A DNA stretch of 64,000 bases from Aquimarina latercula DSM 2041 (GCF_000430645.1 NZ_AUMK01000014.1:117875-181874); one strand, 5' to 3'; shown: positions 9,441-19,506, counted from the stretch's first letter. Notes: generated by a model not told the origin, from the letters alone. Program-made: numbers and translations.

Positions 9441-10811
9441 TTTAATCAATTTTGTATCGGGAAAAGCAGCTTTGTATCCAAACCAAAACGCATTATGTGT
9501 AGGTAAACGATATGCTATTTCTTTAGTTTTATTATTTTCTAAACGATCTTCATATATGGTCCAGGTATTTCCCTTTTGATCGGTAGCGGTAGATTGCTTA
9601 TTATAGGAGATAAATTTAGTTTTTGCTGTGAAGTATACTCTATGTGATCCACTTTTATCCGTAAATACAGTAATGTTTTTATTATTAATTTGATTTTGAT
9701 ATATGTTGTTTTTCTTAAGAAATTTAGAAGAAATTGCAATGTTTTCATCAGTTTCAGTAGGTAATCTTATTGCTAGTATTTCTTGTTTGTTTTTTAATCG
9801 TTTATCTTTTTTGGGAACGGAAAACATTAGTTGATCTGTTGAAAAATAGTTTTTATAAGCAACACCTTCTCCATAATCTCTTTTATGGCCAGTTTGTAAA
9901 GATAAAACGGTAGTATTAGGATGTCGCTTTTTCCAAGCTCCCCAGGTTGTAGTAACTACACTTAAGTATTCTAGTTCAATCCCTTTTTCTACTAATGGTC
10001 CTATAACAGGCTTTCCCCAAAGAGTATTCCAAAGAGATTGTGTTTTTTGATCATACATTAGTTTGTTTGATCTATAGAGAAAGCCACTGGTTCCCATTTG
10101 ATATTGGATACCATCTTTTTCGGTTTTGTATAGAATAACAGTTCCGCAAAGTGTACAATATACCCCAGCAACAGGAGTATCTCCAACGATGTCAGTAAAC
10201 ATTTCATGCCAAGCTAGAATTCGTTTAGGATATGCTCGGACATCTCCATTAACAGAAATACCAAAAACAATATCATTGTTGTTAAGATATCTTGCGTTAT
10301 TTGCACTAATCATTTTAGGGTTTCTAAGTGGCGGAATTCCGTCTTGTATAACACCTCCCCATCGAACCTCATCTAATCTAATAGTAGATAAATTTTCACG
10401 ATTTAAAAAATAAGTATTAAATCGACTATCTAATGATTTGTGCAATGCTGCTTTAAAGGAATAGTATTCTTTGGTATATGTAGGTTTTTTATTCCAGATA
10501 TATTGATACCATTTATTAAAATCATATCCATAATTTTTTCTAGTTTTTTTATTTAGAATATTAAATAATTTCAAAGTAGTTGATTGATGGTTAAGGAAAT
10601 AAAGAGATTCTATAGCTAGAATCTCAAAACTTTCTGACCAGTTAGTTTCAATATGTTTTATAGCAAGCTTGTGTACTTTGGGGTTTGTTGATGTAAAGAA
10701 GTCTAAAAAATATTGATGATCTTCTTTGGGAACTTTCTTTAGTGTCCTTTGTTGAGGTATTAGAATGTTATGACTTAATAAAACAAGTAATATTATAAAT
10801 ATATTTTTCAT
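9438..10811 (-). CDS. DUF3179 domain-containing secreted protein
   Basis: A 457-residue protein with an N-terminal signal peptide (MKNIFIILLVLLSHNIL). From about residue 150 it carries the DUF3179 domain: GGVIQDGIPPLRNP, NDIVFGISVNGDVRAYP, the AWHE motif, a CTLCGT motif with two cysteines, GFLYRSN and SLWNTLWG. The HE and CxxC groups look like metal or redox ligands, but the family has no established function known to me. It probably acts in the periplasm or at the outer surface. It is a single gene, convergent with metE. Confidence 0.85.
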   Translation of the reverse strand: MKNIFIILLVLLSHNILIPQQRTLKKVPKEDHQYFLDFFTSTNPKVHKLAIKHIETNWSESFEILAIESLYFLNHQSTTLKLFNILNKKTRKNYGYDFNKWYQYIWNKKPTYTKEYYSFKAALHKSLDSRFNTYFLNRENLSTIRLDEVRWGGVIQDGIPPLRNPKMISANNARYLNNNDIVFGISVNGDVRAYPKRILAWHEMFTDIVGDTPVAGVYCTLCGTVILYKTEKDGIQYQMGTSGFLYRSNKLMYDQKTQSLWNTLWGKPVIGPLVEKGIELEYLSVVTTTWGAWKKRHPNTTVLSLQTGHKRDYGEGVAYKNYFSTDQLMFSVPKKDKRLKNKQEILAIRLPTETDENIAISSKFLKKNNIYQNQINNKNITVFTDKSGSHRVYFTAKTKFISYNKQSTATDQKGNTWTIYEDRLENNKTKEIAYRLPTHNAFWFGYKAAFPDTKLIK

Positions 10812-11028
10812 CGGACCAATTTTCTAAATCAGTCGCATGAATTAGTTAATCACGACAAGTTTTGATAAATTTTAGTATTTATGTTCTTATGTATTATATG
10901 TTAGATTATCAATAGGTGTATTTAGACACTTTTTAATGCATCGGAGGCAAGTATATCTAATGTTCTGTTTGTGCCTAATAATGTAAGTCTATACAGGTAA
11001 TAATATTTAGTATTTTATATGTAATATT

Positions 11029-12804
11029 TTAGATTCTAGCCTGATAGGTGTATAAATCAAAATATCTTCCTTCTGCTTGGATAAGTTCTTCATGAGTTCC
11101 TCTTTCTGCAATACCTCCTGATTCAATAACCAAAATTTGATCCGCTTTTTTGATAGTACTTAATCTATGAGCTATTACAAATGTCGTTCGACCTTTCATT
11201 AATTCGTTTAAACTTTTTTGAATCAGCGCTTCACTTTCAGTGTCTAAATTGGATGTAGCCTCATCTAAAATAATGATTTTTGGATCTGCAAGAATAGCAC
11301 GTGCTATAGCTATACGTTGTCTTTGACCACCAGATAATTTAACTCCTCGTTCGCCTATCAACGTATCCAGCCCGTCATCAAATCGATCAGTAAACTCATT
11401 TACATAAGCAGCTTTTACCGCTTGCTGTAATTCCTCTTCAGTAGCATTAGGTCTCGGAAAAAGAATATTATCTCTAATACTACCTTCAAATAAGAATTCG
11501 TCTTGCAATACTACTCCTAGGTTACGACGATAACTGCTAAGGTTCACTTTAGAAATATCGTGACTATCTATTGTGATAAGACCAGATTCTGGATTAAGGA
11601 AAGTAGCAGATAAGCCCGCAATTGTAGATTTACCAGAACCAGAGCTTCCTACTAAAGCGGTAACCGAACCAGAAGATGCTTTAAAACTAATGTTATGTAG
11701 TACCTCTTTTCCTTCTTCGTATGAAAAGGATACATTATCGAAAATAATATCTCCTTTTATATTTTCGAGTTTGATCGTTCGATTTTTTTCATCTTCTTCA
11801 GGGTCCATATTCATTAATTCTTCCGTTCTATCCAAACCTGCTAATGCTTCTGTAAGTTGTGATCCTATGTTGCTCATTTGAACAATAGGAGCAATCATAA
11901 AAGCCAAATACATAGTGAAAGATAGAAATTGACCAGCAGTCATAGTTCCTTCCATCATATAATAACCACCAATACCCATAATTCCTGTAGAGGCAATACC
12001 AGCTAACAAAAAAGTAGAAGAACTGGTCATTAATGCAGTTGCAGTCAAACTCTTTTTTACATTTTGAAACAGTCGATCAACACCTTCTTCGAAAACCTTA
12101 CTTTCTTGTTCTTCTGCACCAAAGCCTTTAATAACTCTAACACCAGCAAGTGTTTCTGTTAATCTTCCTTTCACTTCGGCATTAATAACACCTCTTTTCC
12201 TGAAAATAGGGCGGATATATTTAAAGGCTTTTAGAGCTACAATACCAAATAAAGTTATAGGAATAAGAACAAAAAGAGTCATCCATCCGTTGATGTCAAC
12301 AAGTAAGACTACAGATACAATTGCTGTAAATATGCCACCAACTAATTGAACCAAACCAGTTCCGATCAAATTACGAACCCCTTCTACATCACTCATTATT
12401 CTAGATACTAAAGCACCGGATTTAGTATTGTCAAAGAAGCTGATTGGTAGGGAGAGTACTTTTTTCTGAACCTGAGCTCTAAGCTCAGAAATTAGATATT
12501 GAGCCTGTACACTTAAAACTCTAGTTAGTAAAAATGATGTAGTTGCCTGGATTAATATTGCAGAACCCACAATGATAAGTAATTCATACAATTGTCCCAT
12601 ATCTTTACTTGGAACGACGTCATCTAATAAAGTTTTACTTTTCCAGGGTAAAATTAAACCGGCAACTCGATTAAAAAAAATTAATATTAACCCTATAAAA
12701 ACTAAACCACGTCTGGGCCAAATAATAGTTTTAAATGCTTGTAAAATAGTAACTTTTGGTTTCTTTTTATCGTTGGAAGTGTTATTGCTTTGGAATTCTC
12801 TCAT
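11029..12804 (-). CDS. ABC exporter, fused permease/ATPase (MsbA-like)
   Basis: Half-transporter of 591 residues in the inner membrane. Six transmembrane helices occupy about residues 30-325, followed by a nucleotide-binding domain with Walker A GSSGSGKST (386-394), signature LSGGQRQR (490-497), Walker B ending Asp514-Glu515 and an H-loop in FVIAHRLST. It most resembles MsbA/multidrug-type homodimeric exporters; the substrate is not evident. It is the last gene of a four-gene minus-strand run, starting 3 bases after the stop of the metallo-beta-lactamase gene. Confidence 0.93.
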   Translation of the reverse strand: MREFQSNNTSNDKKKPKVTILQAFKTIIWPRRGLVFIGLILIFFNRVAGLILPWKSKTLLDDVVPSKDMGQLYELLIIVGSAILIQATTSFLLTRVLSVQAQYLISELRAQVQKKVLSLPISFFDNTKSGALVSRIMSDVEGVRNLIGTGLVQLVGGIFTAIVSVVLLVDINGWMTLFVLIPITLFGIVALKAFKYIRPIFRKRGVINAEVKGRLTETLAGVRVIKGFGAEEQESKVFEEGVDRLFQNVKKSLTATALMTSSSTFLLAGIASTGIMGIGGYYMMEGTMTAGQFLSFTMYLAFMIAPIVQMSNIGSQLTEALAGLDRTEELMNMDPEEDEKNRTIKLENIKGDIIFDNVSFSYEEGKEVLHNISFKASSGSVTALVGSSGSGKSTIAGLSATFLNPESGLITIDSHDISKVNLSSYRRNLGVVLQDEFLFEGSIRDNILFPRPNATEEELQQAVKAAYVNEFTDRFDDGLDTLIGERGVKLSGGQRQRIAIARAILADPKIIILDEATSNLDTESEALIQKSLNELMKGRTTFVIAHRLSTIKKADQILVIESGGIAERGTHEELIQAEGRYFDLYTYQARI

Positions 12805-12807
12805 AAG

Positions 12808-13557
12808 TTAGTTTTCGGCATTAAAAAGGGAAATAGTATAGTCCAAAAGGCTTTGGTCTCCATATGAACCATGTCCAGGAATTACAACTTCGATATTAGG
12901 ATACGCTTTTTTTATTTTACGAACAGTGTTTGACCATTCAGAAACATTGGCATCCAGAAGGTTTCCTTTCGAAGCTTTCAGGCTTTTTATCATACATCCA
13001 CCAAAAAGAATTTGATCTTCAGGAAAATAGGAAACGATATTATCTTTGCTATGCGCTTCACCAAAAAAGGTGTTTACAATTTTTTTGTTTCCAACGTTTA
13101 AAATCAATTCATTTTCGAAGACTTCGTCCGGTTGATTATATTTCTTTTCTAACATTAAATTAGCTGTCTTTTTTGATGCAATAGATGGAATACCATATTT
13201 TTTAAAGACATCCATCCCTTCATTACAATCTCTATGAAAGTGATTAAAGACAACTCCTTTTATTGTTGTGTTTTTTTCTTTTTGTAGCCAGTTTATTAAT
13301 TGTTTAGAAGCAACGTCATTAGCAGGAGTATCAAATACGTATGCTTCGTCATCATTTATGAATATAAAGCCATTGCTATCATATTGCTTGCCATTATCTA
13401 GAAAAATTTTAGAAATATGAACATAGCTATGATCATTTATTTTGGCAAGCTTTAAGTTATCAGAAACTTTTATAAGATCCCCTTCTTCATTAGGTTTACA
13501 GGACATAATAAATACAAGTAATATATAAGTGATCGATTTTATATGCTGTCTAGTCAT
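12808..13557 (-). CDS. Class B1 metallo-beta-lactamase, putative lipoprotein
   Basis: A 249-residue zinc hydrolase with all six B1 ligands: His106-Phe-His108-Arg-Asp110 (HxHxD), His169 (GEAHSKDN), Cys188 (GGCMIKS) and His229 (PGHGSYGD). Lys191 after the Cys matches the substrate-carboxylate lysine of B1 enzymes. This set separates it from glyoxalase-type MBL-fold proteins, which lack the Cys ligand. The N-terminus ends in IMSC, so Cys20 is probably lipidated and the enzyme anchored in a membrane facing the periplasm or outside. It lies between a YdjM-like gene (4-base gap) and an ABC exporter gene (3-base gap). Beta-lactam hydrolysis is likely but untested. Confidence 0.85.
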   Translation of the reverse strand: MTRQHIKSITYILLVFIMSCKPNEEGDLIKVSDNLKLAKINDHSYVHISKIFLDNGKQYDSNGFIFINDDEAYVFDTPANDVASKQLINWLQKEKNTTIKGVVFNHFHRDCNEGMDVFKKYGIPSIASKKTANLMLEKKYNQPDEVFENELILNVGNKKIVNTFFGEAHSKDNIVSYFPEDQILFGGCMIKSLKASKGNLLDANVSEWSNTVRKIKKAYPNIEVVIPGHGSYGDQSLLDYTISLFNAEN

Positions 13558-13561
13558 GTAT

Positions 13562-14101
13562 TTAAAAGGACTTTTTTCTTTTTAAAAAACGCATAGCTAA
13601 TATATAAATACCTGACGGAATTCCGATCCATACTAATTCACTTAACAATACTTTAATGCCCCAAGTACTAAAGAATTTACTAGCTCCAATGGGTGATACT
13701 TGTATCGGTTTCCATGGAAAAAAGTATCTTGTATTATCAAAAGGTGAAAAGAAAGCAATACCTAAACCACCAGAGGTCATAGCATCCAAAACTCCATGTG
13801 AAGCAGTACAAATAGTAAAATAGAGTATAAGAAATATTCCAGTTCTGGAGTTTAGTTTTTTATTATAAAATAGTACTGTTATTAAAAAGCCAAGGATTAA
13901 TGCAAATACAAGCGAATGGGAAAACCCTCGATGCCCCCAAAAATCTTCATAGGCTATTCCGAATTTAAAACCAACTACATCAGCGTCCGGGAGTATAGCG
14001 CAGAGCATACCTAATCCCCAAAGCTTAAATGTTCCTAATTCTTTATTGAAACTTTTTCCAAAAGCATAGGCTGTTAATGCATGTCCAAATACTGAAGCCA
14101 T
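13562..14101 (-). CDS. YdjM-like membrane-bound metal-dependent hydrolase
   Basis: A 179-residue inner membrane protein of the YdjM/LexA-binding hydrolase family (PF04307). It has the family pattern MASVFGHALTAYAFG, then ILPDADV, then HRGFSHSLVFALILG, whose His and Asp residues are the supposed metal ligands. About four hydrophobic segments are present. Its start codon overlaps the stop of the upstream gene by one base (TTAAT/ATG-type junction), so translation is probably coupled. The reaction is not established for the family. Confidence 0.85.
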   Translation of the reverse strand: MASVFGHALTAYAFGKSFNKELGTFKLWGLGMLCAILPDADVVGFKFGIAYEDFWGHRGFSHSLVFALILGFLITVLFYNKKLNSRTGIFLILYFTICTASHGVLDAMTSGGLGIAFFSPFDNTRYFFPWKPIQVSPIGASKFFSTWGIKVLLSELVWIGIPSGIYILAMRFLKRKKSF

Positions 14102-15411
14102 TAATTATTTGTTATATATTGAAAAGGGATATTCCATTTGGAGTTATGTTCTTTGTCTTCGTAGTTTTTTTTAATTGTAATTATCTGTTCACCTTCCTCA
14201 ATATCTGAAAGCTTTATATAAGCCAAAACACCAAATTGATTTGTTCGAGAGTGATAATATTTTCGATATTTCGGAGTAAGTTTTATGTTATTTAGAAAAA
14301 CTTCATTGTATAAATGATAACAATTGAGATAATTAATCTTGTTGTTTAAACTGTTTTCTTTTTTTGAAATACTATCATTATTCTCAAAGTCAGGGCAAGT
14401 ATTTTTTCTTATTGTTTTTTCGTGTTCAAATATTGGGATAAACAATTTTAAAACTTTTTTTTCTATGATATCTGATTTGATTTCTGGAGTTAATAGAAAG
14501 TCTATATTTTTATTTTCGGTTTCATAATAACCGGCGTAGTTTTTTGTACTATCGAAATAATAACTTGTTTTGGCCAGATATAGAATATTAGTATTAGAAA
14601 TTTGATAAGAAGCAACAAAAATTCCGGATAGTACAAACAAAATAACATAGCGAATTAGCGCTTTATTTTGTTTGAAATTAGAAGCAAAACTCATGGTGAT
14701 CTGCAATAGATACTTATAAAGTGGCCCTAATATTATGATAGAAGTTAGTTTCACAATTTTGAAAAGCCATATTTGCATTTTTTCATTTTGCTTATATTTT
14801 TTTAAACTGGCAACCATTACAAATATTGATTGAAATAATGCTAAAAAAAGTGAAGCTATTGCTGGAATTAGAGCGATACTAGGAGGTATGAATTTTACAA
14901 GAAAGTTATAAAGAAATAAATAGAAAGTAGTGAGTACTGCCAAATAGGTATAGATGAGTAAGATTGCAAAAGCAGCAGAAAAGGTTACACTACATAAATC
15001 ATCTATTTTTTGAATAGAATCCTTTAATTTAGGTAGAATAGCTAATATTCTTTTAGTGTAAATTTCTGAATATACACTATCTTTTAGACTATAATCTGGG
15101 AATACTGAGTTTAATCCTACTAATCCAATCCAATAAGCTCTTAGTAAAAAATGAATTACAAACATGGATACTAGAATACTCACGGCTAAAAGTCCCATAA
15201 ATGATATGAAATAACCAACAATATATTGCTCTGGGACTAACCAATCAATAAACATATTTGTTACCCAATTAATAACTTTAAATAATTGGAATGTACCAAA
15301 AATTGCTATTGCAGAGACTAATAGCTCAGCTTCCCAACTTTCATCTTTTAATCGTTGTAACCAATTATTAGGATTTTTAGGAGGCAAATTTTCACTGTTA
15401 GTTTCATTCAT
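14101..15411 (-). CDS. Hypothetical multi-pass membrane protein
   Basis: A 436-residue protein of unknown function. After a polar N-terminus (NSENLPPKNPNNWLQRLKDE) there are about six hydrophobic segments, near 30-55, 63-92, 140-175, 178-200, 218-232 and 255-275. The C-terminal ~160 residues are polar, contain two cysteines, and probably face the periplasm. I do not recognise a named family, though similar proteins occur in other Bacteroidota. It is the first gene of the four-gene run that includes the metallo-beta-lactamase and ABC exporter. Confidence 0.75.
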   Translation of the reverse strand: MNETNSENLPPKNPNNWLQRLKDESWEAELLVSAIAIFGTFQLFKVINWVTNMFIDWLVPEQYIVGYFISFMGLLAVSILVSMFVIHFLLRAYWIGLVGLNSVFPDYSLKDSVYSEIYTKRILAILPKLKDSIQKIDDLCSVTFSAAFAILLIYTYLAVLTTFYLFLYNFLVKFIPPSIALIPAIASLFLALFQSIFVMVASLKKYKQNEKMQIWLFKIVKLTSIIILGPLYKYLLQITMSFASNFKQNKALIRYVILFVLSGIFVASYQISNTNILYLAKTSYYFDSTKNYAGYYETENKNIDFLLTPEIKSDIIEKKVLKLFIPIFEHEKTIRKNTCPDFENNDSISKKENSLNNKINYLNCYHLYNEVFLNNIKLTPKYRKYYHSRTNQFGVLAYIKLSDIEEGEQIITIKKNYEDKEHNSKWNIPFQYITNN

Positions 15412-15472
15412 ACAATCATCATTTATTTAATCATATTGGTTTATAGGAATTCATTAATTTTCTTTCAAGAAA

Positions 15473-16831
15473 TTATTTTTTCTTTTTTTTATGTTTCAGG
15501 TTAAAAGTTTTATCACCTTTCGTTTTCGGTTTTTTATACTTCTTTTTGATTTCTCTTTTATACTTTCCTCCTAAATTGACTTTACTATTTTTTGCAGATT
15601 TTTCGTGAAATGCAGGACCAGCTTCATCATCATTAGGACGTTTGTGAGGATTGTATATTTCTTTAACTTTAGGTTGCTCTTCAGGTGTCAATTGATCGGA
15701 TACTTCTATCGAATCAGGCAGAGGTAGTTGTGCTATTTCCATCTCCATTAACCCTTCAATTGCATCTAAGAACTCTTCTTCTTTTTCTGTAGTAAGAACA
15801 AAGGAAACTCCTTCTTTTTCTGCTCTACCAGTTCTACCAATTCTATGCATATAGTTTTCTGGATATTCAGGCGTATCTAAGTTGATTACTTGACTTACAT
15901 TCTCTATATCTAATCCTCGGGCCATTACATCCGTAGCAATAAGAATTCTATTTTCACCCTTTCTAAATTGCTCAATACTTCTTAGTCGATAGTTCTGTGT
16001 TTTATTAGAGTGTATGATACAAATTTCTTCTTTGTATTTTTTTTCTAATGCTTCGAATAAACGATCAGCTATCTTTTTATACCCGACAAATATTAATGTT
16101 TTATGGTAAGTTTCTTTATCAGCTAATAAGTGTTCTAATAGGTTTACTTTGGTATAGAAATTTGGAACTTTATATCCAAATTGTTTAATATTTTCTAAAG
16201 GAGTACCACTTTTGGCAACTGATATTTTTTTAGGATCTCGGAATATCTCAGAAATCATTTTATCCACTTCTTCCGTCATAGTCGCGGAAAACATGATGTT
16301 TTGACGCTGTTGAGGTAGTATATCGAAAATATTCATTAATTGATGTCTAAAACCAAGATCTAACATTACATCGACTTCATCTATCACTATTTTTTGAATA
16401 GATTTTAGCTGTAATGCTCTACTTACTGCTAGATCATATAAACGTCCAGGCGTAGCTACTACGATATCTAAACCTTCTGATACCGCTTGTTTTTGAGTAT
16501 TAATATTTGTCCCTCCATATACTCCGGTAACTCTAACATTAATATATGTAGAAAGTTTTTGAATTTCATCTACTACCTGAACTACCAATTCTCTTGTTGG
16601 AACTAATACTAAAACTCGTGGATTTTGTTGTACCGAATATTTTAGCATTCTTAAAATAGGTAACATATAAGCATATGTCTTACCAGTTCCCGTTTGTGCA
16701 ATTCCTACAACGTCTTTTCCTGACATTACTACAGAAAATGCTTGCTCCTGAATAGGAGTAGGGGTTTTAAACTCCAAGTCATCCAATGCATTTAGGAGTT
16801 GTGTACTTAAATTTAGATCTCTAAAAGTCAC
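15473..16831 (-). CDS. DEAD-box ATP-dependent RNA helicase (DEVD variant)
   Basis: A 452-residue RNA helicase. Motifs in order: Q motif around FKTPTPIQEQ, motif I AQTGTGKT (45-52), Ia PTREL, Ib TPGR, motif II DEVD (151-154) where most relatives have DEAD, motif III SAT, and VI HRIGRTGR. The last ~65 residues are very rich in lysine (ending in a run of KKK) and probably bind RNA. The start is GTG at 16831, supported by the usual family N-terminus TFRDLNLS; no ATG lies close upstream. Likely role: RNA unwinding in ribosome assembly or mRNA turnover, as in RhlE/CshA-like enzymes. Confidence 0.92.
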   Translation of the reverse strand: MTFRDLNLSTQLLNALDDLEFKTPTPIQEQAFSVVMSGKDVVGIAQTGTGKTYAYMLPILRMLKYSVQQNPRVLVLVPTRELVVQVVDEIQKLSTYINVRVTGVYGGTNINTQKQAVSEGLDIVVATPGRLYDLAVSRALQLKSIQKIVIDEVDVMLDLGFRHQLMNIFDILPQQRQNIMFSATMTEEVDKMISEIFRDPKKISVAKSGTPLENIKQFGYKVPNFYTKVNLLEHLLADKETYHKTLIFVGYKKIADRLFEALEKKYKEEICIIHSNKTQNYRLRSIEQFRKGENRILIATDVMARGLDIENVSQVINLDTPEYPENYMHRIGRTGRAEKEGVSFVLTTEKEEEFLDAIEGLMEMEIAQLPLPDSIEVSDQLTPEEQPKVKEIYNPHKRPNDDEAGPAFHEKSAKNSKVNLGGKYKREIKKKYKKPKTKGDKTFNLKHKKKKK

Positions 16832-17034
16832 TATTATACTAATTTTATACGCGAAAGTAATTTATTTGATATCAATAAATAACAATACACGAATAATATA
16901 ATATTTTTAATCTTATAATTGGACTTAAAATTTTGTATTTCGTGCCCTTAGGATAAACGACTCAGTTAATATATACAAGTATTTTGAGATAGTGATTTCT
17001 TTTAAAACCGTATCTTTATCTACTTTTTGGTAAT

Positions 17035-17655
17035 ATGGCAGAACTAATAAAATTATATAACGAGAATCCTCATCCTCGTGAAGTGCAAAAGGTTGTTGAT
17101 AGCCTAAGAAGTGGTGGATTAGTAATTTATCCTACGGATACAGTATATGGTTTAGGTTGTGATATTACGAATAATAGAGCTTTAGAGCGTATTGCAAAAA
17201 TAAAAGGAGTTAAGCTGGCTAAAGCGAACTTTTCATTTATTTGTAGTGATCTTAGCAATTTATCGGATTATGTAAAACAAATAGATAATAGCACATTTAA
17301 ATTGTTAAAGAGAACACTTCCAGGTCCTTATACATATATACTTCCCGGAAGTAATAACTTACCTACAGTTTTTAAAAAGAAAAGAACCGTCGGGATTCGA
17401 GTTCCAGATAATAATATTTGTAAAACTATAGTAGAAAATTTAGGGAATCCTATAGTATCTACATCTATTTATGACGAAGATGAAGTTATAGAATATACTA
17501 CTGATCCAGAACTGATTTTAGAAAAATGGGATAATCTAGTAGATGTGGTTATAGATGGTGGATATGGTGGTAATATGGCATCTACCGTTATAGATCTTAC
17601 TAGTGGAGAACCTGTTCTTGTGCGAGAAGGAAAAGGGGCAATTGATATTATTTAA
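17035..17655 (+). CDS. Threonylcarbamoyl-AMP synthase family protein (Sua5/YciO/YrdC)
   Basis: A 206-residue protein of the Sua5/YciO/YrdC/YwlC family. The family core is clear: GGLVIYPTDTVYGLGCD near residue 30, then the AKIKG and SFICSDL strands, PGPYTYIL, VGIRVPDN and STSIYDEDE. Members make threonylcarbamoyl-AMP for the t6A37 tRNA modification; YciO-type paralogues have less certain roles, and length and motifs here do not separate the two. Its 3' end overlaps the convergent AraC-type gene by 4 bases. Confidence 0.85.
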   Translation: MAELIKLYNENPHPREVQKVVDSLRSGGLVIYPTDTVYGLGCDITNNRALERIAKIKGVKLAKANFSFICSDLSNLSDYVKQIDNSTFKLLKRTLPGPYTYILPGSNNLPTVFKKKRTVGIRVPDNNICKTIVENLGNPIVSTSIYDEDEVIEYTTDPELILEKWDNLVDVVIDGGYGGNMASTVIDLTSGEPVLVREGKGAIDII

Positions 17656-18527
17656 GAGACTACATATTTTAACTCATTTCTATAAGTACTAGGTGTTTTT
17701 CCTGAGAATTGTTTGAAAAGTTTATTAAAGTGTGAAAAATTACTAAATCCACTTTCATAACAAATATCTGTAATACTAGTTTGTTTTTCGTGTAACAACT
17801 TTGCAGCGTGTACTAATCTATATTCATTTACAAATTGAATAAAAGTTTTTCCAGTGTTTTTTTTGAAATATCTACAAAATCCTGGTACACTCATACTTAC
17901 TTTATCGGCAATTTCCTCTAGTGGAATTGGTCTAGTAAATTCTTCTTGTACAAAATTAAAAATTAGATTAATTCGATTATTATCTTGCAAAGAGGTTTCA
18001 ATTACAAAACCCTCTGCATTAAGAATAGAGTAGTCCTTAGTTTGTTGCATTTCTTTAAATACCTTCAATATCCCTAATAACCTATCAAATGGATCTAACA
18101 TTTCTAAAGCTTCAATGCGGGCACCAATTCTACGTTTAGTATCTCCATGAAATACAATACCTTTTTTTGCCTGTTCTAGTAATTGATTTACTCCAGCCAT
18201 TTCTGGGATATTAAAAAAAGAGTTTCCTAAAAAATCGGGTAACATTTGTATAATTGTTTCACTCTTATTTAGGGTTAGACTGTCTGTAAAACCGCAATGA
18301 GGTAGATTAGAACCAATGAGCATTAAAGCTCCATTCCTATAGTAGGACATATGGCTACCTATTTGACGTTTTCCTGTACCCCCATTGACATATACAATTT
18401 CAATTTCTGGATGGTAATGCCAAATAGGGGCTTTGTTCATTTTTTCTTGAGAGAAGTTTTCATAAAAAAATGAACTACCAAACTCAGGAAGAATTTTTTC
18501 TAAAGAAGGTTTAATACTTTTTTTCAT
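17652..18527 (-). CDS. AraC-family transcriptional regulator
   Basis: A 291-residue regulator with an N-terminal cupin-like sensing domain (HYHPEIEIVYVNGGTGKRQIG near residue 37) and a C-terminal AraC double helix-turn-helix at about 190-288 (ITDICYESGFSNFSHFNKLFKQ, split here as ITDICYESGF and FSHFNKLFKQ). The cupin plus HTH order is typical of regulators of sugar or carbon metabolism. No ligand or target is evident. It faces away from the secreted-protein gene at 18755 and shares that intergenic region. Confidence 0.88.
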   Translation of the reverse strand: MKKSIKPSLEKILPEFGSSFFYENFSQEKMNKAPIWHYHPEIEIVYVNGGTGKRQIGSHMSYYRNGALMLIGSNLPHCGFTDSLTLNKSETIIQMLPDFLGNSFFNIPEMAGVNQLLEQAKKGIVFHGDTKRRIGARIEALEMLDPFDRLLGILKVFKEMQQTKDYSILNAEGFVIETSLQDNNRINLIFNFVQEEFTRPIPLEEIADKVSMSVPGFCRYFKKNTGKTFIQFVNEYRLVHAAKLLHEKQTSITDICYESGFSNFSHFNKLFKQFSGKTPSTYRNELKYVVS

Positions 18528-18709
18528 TTTGAGGGAATTTTCTCCATATTAGATTTTTGTAAATATAAGATATTTAAAGTATTAATTTATTGTTAAATAT
18601 GTGAAATCATATGTTAAATTAGCTTTAAGGGGGTTTTTATGATTTTTATAGGTTAATATAGAACATATATATGCAAAAATAGATGTATTTATAGACATAT
18701 TCTCTGTCA

Positions 18710-18717
18710 TATATTTG
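18710..18717 (+). promoter_or_regulatory. Probable -7 box for the secreted protein gene
   Basis: TATATTTG fits TAnnTTTG and lies 37 bases before the ATG at 18755. No clear -33 TTG at the usual distance. Confidence 0.4.
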
Positions 18718-18754
18718 CAGTGTAAAATATTAACAACAACAAAAACCTTAAGTT

Positions 18755-19339
18755 ATGAAGAGAGTTATTAACCTATGTTTGATTGCACTAGTAATCATTA
18801 CAAGCAGTGTTGCTAACGCAGCAGGAAGAGTTTCAGTTGAGATCACTAATTCGTCGATGGTTAATGTATCATTGACAGAAGTTATAAAAGGAGAAAAATT
18901 ATTCCTTAAGGATTACCACGGTGAAGTATTATTCAATGTTACTTTAGAAGCAACACCAAGTTATCAGAAGTACTTTAACCTAGGAAATGTACCAGATGGA
19001 GTGTATTTTGTAGAAACAGAAGCTGAATATGAAATAAAAGTAACCCCTTTATTAAAAAACCAAAAAGGAGTTTCATTGATTAACACGTCAGCAGTAACAG
19101 TATTTAAACCATTAGTTCGCGCAGAAAGTAAATTTATTAAAGTAATGTTTAATAATACTGAAAAGTCACCAGTTAATCTTACCATCTATGATAACGAGTT
19201 TAGAGTATTGGAAGAAGTAATAGGAAATGAAGAAGAAGTATTAAAAAGAACATATGATTTTTCTAAAATGCCTAAAGGAGAATATCAGTTTTACTTCGCA
19301 TTAAAGGACAGAACGTTTATAAAGAAAGTTAGTATTTAA
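18755..19339 (+). CDS. Secreted protein of unknown function
   Basis: A 194-residue exported protein. The signal peptide ends near VANA (residues 19-22). The rest shows two similar beta-sandwich-like halves with NV/NLTIYD and KGEYQFYF patterns resembling the fold of T9SS C-terminal and related beta domains, but it is not fused to a passenger. I do not recognise a named family. It stands alone between a probable promoter and a terminator hairpin, and is likely periplasmic or surface-exposed. Confidence 0.75.
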   Translation: MKRVINLCLIALVIITSSVANAAGRVSVEITNSSMVNVSLTEVIKGEKLFLKDYHGEVLFNVTLEATPSYQKYFNLGNVPDGVYFVETEAEYEIKVTPLLKNQKGVSLINTSAVTVFKPLVRAESKFIKVMFNNTEKSPVNLTIYDNEFRVLEEVIGNEEEVLKRTYDFSKMPKGEYQFYFALKDRTFIKKVSI

Positions 19340-19366
19340 TTGTTTTATTATTAACTCAACCACTTG

Positions 19367-19395
19367 AAAAGCAGCACTAACCACGCTGCTTTTTT
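19367..19395 (+). terminator. Terminator of the secreted protein gene
   Basis: AAAAGCAGC (19367-19375) / GCTGCTTTT (from 19385) followed by T tract. Confidence 0.8.
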
Positions 19396-19506
19396 CATTT
19401 TATATTTTGGTTAAAATAGCATAGATAATGGTCAATTTTGATGTTTTTATTCTATGCTATATAAAGTACCTTTAAAAGATAAATGAATCGATAAAAACGT
19501 ATAATT

